Source: Chaetomium olivaceum
Taxonomy: Eukaryota; Ascomycota; Sordariomycetes; Sordariales; Chaetomiaceae
Assembly: GCA_039881045.1 (NCBI GenBank)
Contig: JAYWVB010000020.1
Span: forward strand, 124,001 to 188,000
DNA length: 64,000 bases
Direction of reading: 5' to 3'
Shown here: positions 58,154-64,000 of the stretch, piece after piece
How the letters are laid out: every line of letters begins with the position of its first letter
Numbering within the stretch: the first letter of the stretch is position 1
Program-made: the position numbers and the translations under genes
The notes under the pieces: model-generated
Seen by the model: only the letters and a program-made list of their open reading frames with translations
The model's database searches: none
Told to the model about the DNA's origin: nothing

Positions 58154-58223
58154 TAGTGTGTTTGACAAAGCAACTCCATCTTCAGACGTAGTGTGTTTGA
58201 CAAAGTAACTTCATCTTCAGACG
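58154..58223 (+). repeat. tandem direct repeat, two 35-base units
   Basis: Units 58154-58188 and 58189-58223 begin TAGTGTGTTTGACAAAG and end CATCTTCAGACG; they differ at two positions (CAACTC versus TAACTT). Two copies only; a recent local duplication. Confidence 0.85.
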
Positions 58224-58422
58224 TCCATTATTCCAACGTTTCATTCCCGTTCCATGGTTCTCATTAATACAAGTGTAATGTAAACAACAACCCCTTCCCT
58301 CCACTGGCTCCTGGCCCCTGGGCCTGGCCGGCTCCTACCCCCTATCCCCTGTTCCCCTCTACCGCATGCGTTTCCAAGACAAGAAAGTAAAAGACAAAAA
58401 ACTCTAGGATGCTCTAAGCCAA

Positions 58423-58460
58423 GTCCGGTCCGGTCCGGTCCAGTCCAGTCCAGCCCAGCC
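58423..58460 (+). repeat. pentanucleotide microsatellite GTCCG/GTCCA
   Basis: Three units of GTCCG followed by three of GTCCA and decayed copies (GCCCA). It lies 3' of SEC2. Confidence 0.8.
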
Positions 58461-58788
58461 AGTACCCTAACCCCTTGGTCCTCCCAAACGCCAGACGTAT
58501 GTATGAATGACGACCGCTGCTGTCATGATTGAAACGAACAAAAAAGTGCCGAATGTCAAACCCAGCCTGGTTTCTCAACGCCCCAAATGCATGCTGATGA
58601 CGTCCCACGGTCCTCTTCCCTTGCCACTGCCTGCTGTTATGGGCAAGGAGGGAAGCGAGAGCCGTGAAGTGAAGTTATTAATACAGTGTATAATTCGTAG
58701 CCCACCCGTTAAATGGTATGGGTAAATGTGTAGTCAGCGTTGGCGAAAAATCAAATCAAGCAACCCCCTCCTTGAGACTTTAACGAGC

Positions 58789-61194
58789 TCAGAAAGTGAA
58801 GGTAATAGGTGCAGCGAAAGGCACTTGTTTTTGCTCGCCCGCTTCGACAGTGGGTGTAGCAACGGGTTGCTGTTCGATGGGGCTGCTGTCAACGACGGGC
58901 AGCGCGATTGGCTCCTCAACAGCACTTTGCTGGGAGGGGGATTGTTCTGAAGAAGAGGTTTCAGCTTGGACTTCTCCCTCGCTATCAGCGCTCGGCGGCA
59001 ATGCCGGTGTAGCATGTTCTTTGTCAGCTGCCTGTTGGGTTGTCTGAGCCGCGTCTTCCACGACTGACGGCTGCGCTGTCTCCGTAACTACCTCTGCAAC
59101 CGGTTGTTGTGCCACCACGTCAACAATTTCTTCCATCGCGGGCGGCAGCGCCGGCTCAGCATCCTCTTCTACGGTAGGTTCTGAAACTGGCACCGCCGCT
59201 TCTTCCGAAGCTGGCTGTGGCACTGGTTCAATAACCGCTGCCACGGTCACTTGAGGTGTTGCCTCGATGAATTCCTTCGGATGCTCTTGCTCCGGTGCCT
59301 TGGGCAGCTCCAGGAACTGCTTGGCTTGCTCTGCCGGCCCCCGCGTACTCTCGTGGCTTGGCCTCGGGCTTCTCTCGCCACGAAGACTAGGAGCCACGCT
59401 GGAGCTGGAGAGGTGGCGAGCGTGGCCCAGAGGGACGACTCCGCCGCCGATGCGGCTCCAGAACATCTGCTCCCGCAGACGGACGCTCTCTTCCCAGGCG
59501 GCTTTCTCGGCATCCTCGTCGTCGGCCCTCCAATGGCCGTCTTTGACGATGCGCAAGAACCCGAGGAACTCACAAGTCGACCGAACGCGGCCGAGACAGT
59601 ACTTGCAGAGCGGATAGCCGACCTGCGTAGTGTCCGACTCGCTGACGCGGAAACGGTGGGCCCGGAGATACTCTTCGTCTTTCCGCGCCTCGCCGCAGAG
59701 GGAGCACGGGTAGAGTTCAGGCTTGATCACCCTGCCAAACCGGCCCGTCGCCGTCGAGGGAGTCGGCTCAACAACCAGCGATCCATCCGTCATGGACGCC
59801 AGCACACTACGACGGGCAAGCCAGGACAGCCCTGGTGCTATGTCGAGGCGAAGGGTAGGCTCGATGTCCTCGACGAGCACTCGCTTGTAAAACTTGGTTT
59901 CCTTTAGGGGGGGGAGGGGAAGCGGAGTGACGGCGGACGAGCTACTACTGACAGAGGACGCCGGGGTGTGGGGAGTTTGCGGTGACGTTGCGGGTGGAGT
60001 CCCGGTCATGGCAAGAGACGTCGTTGATCCATTACCTCCAGATATTTGCGAAGAGACTGAGCCCAGACCAATGCCGAGGGATGCAAGCCCGGAACCGGAC
60101 GAGCCAGACGGCAGGCGGGGTGCAGATAACCGCTTCGTTGTCCGCAGGAGCTCCTTGAAATCGTTGCACGCCGCCAGATCGGTGCGGAGGACGGGGTGCA
60201 GGAGGTGGGTGAAGCTGGTCGGATACGACGGGAACGATGGTATCGAGAGACTCTGCTGGCGGGATCCCGCCAACGAGCCCACGGCGTCTCGGACATCGAT
60301 GCTCTCGCGGCCCGGTGACGAGGGTACGGTCGGCGGGGGCTGCTCTTCCCTTTCCACCGTCATCTGCTCCATGACGTGCTTGAGCTCGACGAGTTGCTCC
60401 TGTTGTGATCGGAGAAGGCCCTCTGTGTCGGCGAGCTGTGCCCTAAGCTGTTCGTTCTTGCGGTGCAGGGCTTCTTGCTCGGCACGCGCGTCTTCTTTGG
60501 CTGAGATGACCATGTTGTTCGCTTCCTCGAAGAGGGCGGTCGTCAAGTTTTCAAGCTCTTGCTCGATCTTCTTTTTCTGTTGCTCCATATCGAGACGCGC
60601 TCGCTTCTCCTCGGCAGCTCGAGCCACCAACTGAGCCTTCTCCGCCTCGACCGTCTTCCGTCGCACCCAAACATCGCCGGCAAGCATTTCCCTCTGTTCA
60701 TCCACCTTGGCTTCCAGCTGGTGTATCCTCTCCCGAGATCTCTCCAGCTCCACTCTGGTGGCCGAGAGGTTGTCATCCAAAGTCGTTTGGTGGTTGATGG
60801 CATTGATGAGCTTCGTGCTGAGGGTGGCGACCTCATCGTTGAGGTCAGGGTGGTGGTGTGGAGTATCCATAGATTCTCCGTCGGCAGGGCTCATTGCCCT
60901 GCTCCTGGGGTCAGGTATCGTACTCAAATCATTGTCGTCGTCATGGGAGGTAGGGACAAAGAGCCGCTTAGGTTGTGGGGTCGAGGGACGGGAGCGAGCG
61001 AGGTCGGCAGTCATGGAGAGGTCGATGGTCGAGTTCGATCTGGCGTGGGTCGACGAAGGCCGCGGCGAGGCGGACCTCAGGATACTCGACAGTGACCTGT
61101 TGTGGCCGAAGGCAGAGCGGCCATTGGGGGCCGGCTGGTGTGACCAACTGGTCACGGCAACGAATCTTGGCCACTTGCCGTTAGCGACTGCCAT
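58789..61194 (-). CDS. SEC2: Sec2-type Rab guanine nucleotide exchange factor
   Basis: An intronless frame of 801 residues. Residues about 118-285 form a long coiled coil (LNDEVATLSTKLINAINHQ... EQELENLTTALFEEANNMVI...LLRSQQEQLVELKHVMEQM) that is the Sec2 exchange domain acting on the Rab GTPase Sec4 on post-Golgi vesicles. FEEANNMV is the usual family core. A second conserved region near residues 440-570 has FYKRVLVEDIEPTLRLDIAP and two Cys pairs (PCSLCGEAR, PLCKYCLGRVRSTCEFLGF). The C-terminus is acidic and Ala/Pro-rich and probably disordered. In filamentous fungi Sec2 supports polarised secretion at hyphal tips. The ATG at 61194 gives MAVANGKWPRFVAV. Confidence 0.92.
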   Translation of the reverse strand: MAVANGKWPRFVAVTSWSHQPAPNGRSAFGHNRSLSSILRSASPRPSSTHARSNSTIDLSMTADLARSRPSTPQPKRLFVPTSHDDDNDLSTIPDPRSRAMSPADGESMDTPHHHPDLNDEVATLSTKLINAINHQTTLDDNLSATRVELERSRERIHQLEAKVDEQREMLAGDVWVRRKTVEAEKAQLVARAAEEKRARLDMEQQKKKIEQELENLTTALFEEANNMVISAKEDARAEQEALHRKNEQLRAQLADTEGLLRSQQEQLVELKHVMEQMTVEREEQPPPTVPSSPGRESIDVRDAVGSLAGSRQQSLSIPSFPSYPTSFTHLLHPVLRTDLAACNDFKELLRTTKRLSAPRLPSGSSGSGLASLGIGLGSVSSQISGGNGSTTSLAMTGTPPATSPQTPHTPASSVSSSSSAVTPLPLPPLKETKFYKRVLVEDIEPTLRLDIAPGLSWLARRSVLASMTDGSLVVEPTPSTATGRFGRVIKPELYPCSLCGEARKDEEYLRAHRFRVSESDTTQVGYPLCKYCLGRVRSTCEFLGFLRIVKDGHWRADDEDAEKAAWEESVRLREQMFWSRIGGGVVPLGHARHLSSSSVAPSLRGERSPRPSHESTRGPAEQAKQFLELPKAPEQEHPKEFIEATPQVTVAAVIEPVPQPASEEAAVPVSEPTVEEDAEPALPPAMEEIVDVVAQQPVAEVVTETAQPSVVEDAAQTTQQAADKEHATPALPPSADSEGEVQAETSSSEQSPSQQSAVEEPIALPVVDSSPIEQQPVATPTVEAGEQKQVPFAAPITFTF

Positions 61195-64000
61195 GATGCA
61201 TTAATGCGCGCCTCCGCGCTGCGCTTGGCCAAGCGCGACTGCCCTCAGGAACGGCCTGCAGGGACTTCCCATCCAGCCGCCCAGTTGGCAACCGGGTTCG
61301 CCGGACACACGCAGGGACGGGAGAGCTGCGACTGTGAAATCGGTAGCAAAACGGGGCGCAACATACGGGTAATCCAGCTTGGAGGTCGGGTGGCGGACCA
61401 CACCAGAGACTGGCGGGTCCTCGAAGCAAACAGGCAATCCCCGTCGTCAGTCTGGCCTCAGGCTTTGGCGTTGTTTAGAATGCAGTAAACACAAAGGAGG
61501 AGCGGGGTCGCGGTGCGCAAAGCGAGACCAGACGAGAGGTGAGGATGCGAAAAGAGCCGAAGATCATCGAGGCGAAAGGCGAAAGCTGTCAAAAAAATCG
61601 GAGGGCACGGGGCGCGCGCTGGTTGATTAAGTCTCGTCGCTTAATTGGTTTCTAGTTAGAAGAAAAAAAACAAAAGACGAAAGGGAAAAAGCCTCGTGGC
61701 CCAGGGTTGCAGGGTGAAGGGCGTCGTGGCAAAGAGTAAGTCCAATGTAGGATGGCAAGATGAGGATCGGAGGAAGAGGCACCGGCGGCTAACTCCCTCC
61801 CAGGCAGCGTAGCGATGAGAGGATACGAGGACAAACGATGGTTTGGCGAACGTGCAAGTGAAGGCGATGGATCCAGACTGGGCCAGGCGCTGCGATAGGA
61901 AAAGCGCCCCCGATCTAAACCAGGGTTATGTAGCATTCATTGGGTCCGCACGCAGCATGGAGCGCTAAACAGGTCTTGGGTCCAAGGGCAAACAACGTGT
62001 TCGAGGGGACCTGAAGATTGCACATTGTGTCATTGTGCAATTGAGCCAATGACGAGGATTTTGGGTTCGATTTCATGCACGTAGGTTGTTCATCGTTGCG
62101 GCACAGACATGGACCTGAATGGAACCTGCCCGACAGGAGATGCCCGAGATGGAAATCTGTGAACCAACTCAACAACCTTGGAAGTCTTTTTAGTGGCTCA
62201 CCTGGAGTTAGACTGGAAAGCGGGCTGGGCTTTCAGGCTCGGCAGGGGCGGCAGGGCGGCCGAGGTGGTGTCGAGGTGGTCCGAGCTCGCTGTGGGTTTT
62301 TCTCAAAAGGCCGTGCCTCGAACAAACGTCATCGCCATATCTTGAACTTTGTTATCAGCAGGGATATCCTGTTTTCCCGAGTCCGGATCGACGAGAAACC
62401 CGGGGCTCGCTTCCCGGCCCCAACAAAGCATCCACAGCCGATGGCTCCGTCGATGGCTCCGTCGACGCCTTCCCCTCTCGTCCCAAGCCCGGAGATGCGA
62501 AATCCTCCCTCTTCCCCCGCCAGATGAAGCAAACCGAGGGCATCGTCTGGTTAGAAACTGCTTCGAGAACAAAAGAGAACGACTTCATTCTCCTGACAGT
62601 GACGCGCTCATGACTTGCTGTCCATCATTCTCGCCACTCTTGGACCACCTTTCTTCCGTTACTGGCCGATAAGTTCAGGCTCCCGGACCTCGTCTTCACT
62701 TGCTTACATAGGAGTCGAGTCAGTCACTTTCAATACCCCCCCAACCGAATGGAGTCTACAATTTGGCCCGCTGAGCGGCAGTGCGCTGGCCAGTCGCCCA
62801 ACGGCGAGATGCGGGGAGCTCGGACTTGGCCTGGACTCCTTAGGAGATCTTAGGCCGGCGGGGGAGGGGGCGGAGGGGGCGAAAGGGGGCGCGGAGGAGC
62901 CGGGGAGCTCTATCCGGGTTTCCGTGGAGCCCGTAGATCTGGGGATCGGTGGGCAGGTGGACAAGACATCGAGCATCAGCGCACGTCCTTGATCTATGCC
63001 TCCAGATGCCACCGAGCCCGTCTTGGCCGTGATCTGTTGCGGGCCGGCCCGACGTACGATGCCCTCGCTCAACGAGAGCAACAACACGCAACGCAGACCA
63101 TCGACTGACGGCAGGCTTGTCAGCCCTCAGTCCCAAGTGATTTGCATAGAAACTATAGTCTATTCGCGTCGGGGCCAGGACATCGCTGATCCGCTCCGTT
63201 TTCATGAAAACCCCTGACATGTCATCGCTGAGGCAGCTTACCGGCCCCCTCCAGTAGCGAGTTATTGTTTGCTGGCCTCCCTCCCTACGGCATTGGCCTA
63301 ATAGCATCAATGACCGGAAGTTGTGCCATCGTGACTTACGCCAATGGAAGCCCGACTCATGCCCCGGGCCCACAAGGTGAAGTGGCCGAATCCAGGCAGA
63401 TACACCGAAGGGAAGGCCACGGCGATGACACCCTATTCGGGGCCATGTCTCAAAGCAAAGCTTACCGTGTGCACAGTAGGTGCCCTCGGGGCGACATGCA
63501 CCCGGACACATTCAGTTGGCATTGCATACATACCTGCAGGGAGCAGGGTTTCTTGTTTCCCGGTGATCACCACCTCCTCTGGACGGCCACACTGCCCATG
63601 ATGAAAGCTTGGGCCTCGATCTCGCAACTGCCCTCTTCCCCAGGTAGGCTCACATGCTATCACTGTGGTAAAATGCATGTGACAATGACCTACCGTTATC
63701 TCGAAAGCCAACCGTTGTCTGTGACAGATATTGCAAACATGCTTGAAAGTCTGAGTCGTTGAACTTGACATGGTCAGGGGTTGGGGCCAACCGCTAGATC
63801 CAACAGACTCGCCACCTCCGATTAGTGTACCTCCTGATCCCAAGTACCTGAGCCTTTGTGTACTGTAGCAGTAGACAGGGATCCTCTTGACAGGAAAGTG
63901 TTTCAGGTTTTGTCATACGCACGCCCAGTGCGATGGTTCGTTCACGAACTTTCATGTGAAGACTCAGATCGCGTTGGTTGCGAAGGCAAGGTAGTCCCAG
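61195..64000. other. 2.8 kb at the right edge, no convincing gene
   Basis: Upstream of SEC2. Frames such as 62075-62527, 63265-63762 and the minus frame 62840-63511 are each under 225 codons and show no domain, signal or splice pattern I can support. A twelve-base unit GATGGCTCCGTC stands twice at 62440-62463. A broken gene cannot be excluded given the frame errors elsewhere. Confidence 0.4.

Larger units (their letters stand above)
57128..58788. other. 1.7 kb convergent intergenic region rich in short repeats
   Basis: Between the disordered gene (+) and SEC2 (-). It holds three copies of a TCACTTGAGGTC-like motif (57970-58048), a tandem 35-base repeat and a GTCCG/GTCCA pentanucleotide run. 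A frame at 57288-57716 is hydrophobic by pyrimidine bias and has no features. No gene. Confidence 0.55.

Noticed and set aside
63265..63762. 165-codon frame near the right edge with a CYHCGKMH stretch
   Set aside because: Isolated, no splice or start support, no family resemblance.

Overview
The window is nuclear DNA of a filamentous ascomycete. Genes are broken by short introns (about 47-120 nt, GT..AG, with CTAAC or CTGAC branch sites 10-40 nt before the acceptor), spacing is loose, and there are no operons. Protein content is fungal: Ssk1, Sed5, Sec2, Gna1, an Ayg1-type hydrolase, a DUF6590 protein, a BAR-SH3 protein and a fungal mitoribosomal protein. High GC coding sequence and an intracellular GH43 enzyme point to Sordariomycetes, probably Sordariales (Chaetomiaceae-like); that placement is inference. 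I resolved 22 protein-coding genes, one running off the left edge. I saw no rRNA, convincing tRNA, transposon or CRISPR array.

Layout. 0-10 kb: a ZGRF1/Mte1-type DNA repair protein (-, partial), a BAR-SH3 membrane-shaping protein (+), an unrecognised protein (-) and a MARVEL membrane protein (-). 12-21 kb: a 52-residue Cys-rich protein (+), a tyrosine phosphatase (+), a Bot1/mS45 mitoribosomal protein (-) and the Ssk1 response regulator of the osmostress MAP kinase pathway (-). 22-31 kb: a fungal P-loop NTPase (+), a CCDC97-like protein (+), a DUF6590 protein (-) and a single-pass Cys-rich surface protein (-). 32-43 kb is metabolic: GH43 glycosidase (+), glucosamine-6-phosphate acetyltransferase (+), Ayg1-like hydrolase (+), then an SDR (-), a zinc polyol dehydrogenase (+) and an aldo-keto reductase (-). 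The last three form a divergent plus convergent block that looks like polyol or sugar-acid redox metabolism. 43-61 kb: the Golgi syntaxin Sed5 (-), two very long disordered proteins (+) and the Sec2 Rab exchange factor (-). Sed5, Sec2, the BAR protein and the MARVEL protein are all trafficking proteins but lie apart.

Sequence quality. At least nine reading-frame breaks fall inside eight otherwise intact genes, most of them at short C or G runs or GC repeats. The pattern suggests uncorrected consensus indels rather than pseudogenes, and the gene models say where each lies. Intergenic stretches are long (0.5-2.8 kb) and mostly featureless apart from simple repeats. I found no convincing new multi-gene system. 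The best candidates for undescribed biology are the fungal P-loop NTPase, the 52-residue Cys-rich protein, the polyol/SDR/AKR block and the long disordered proteins.
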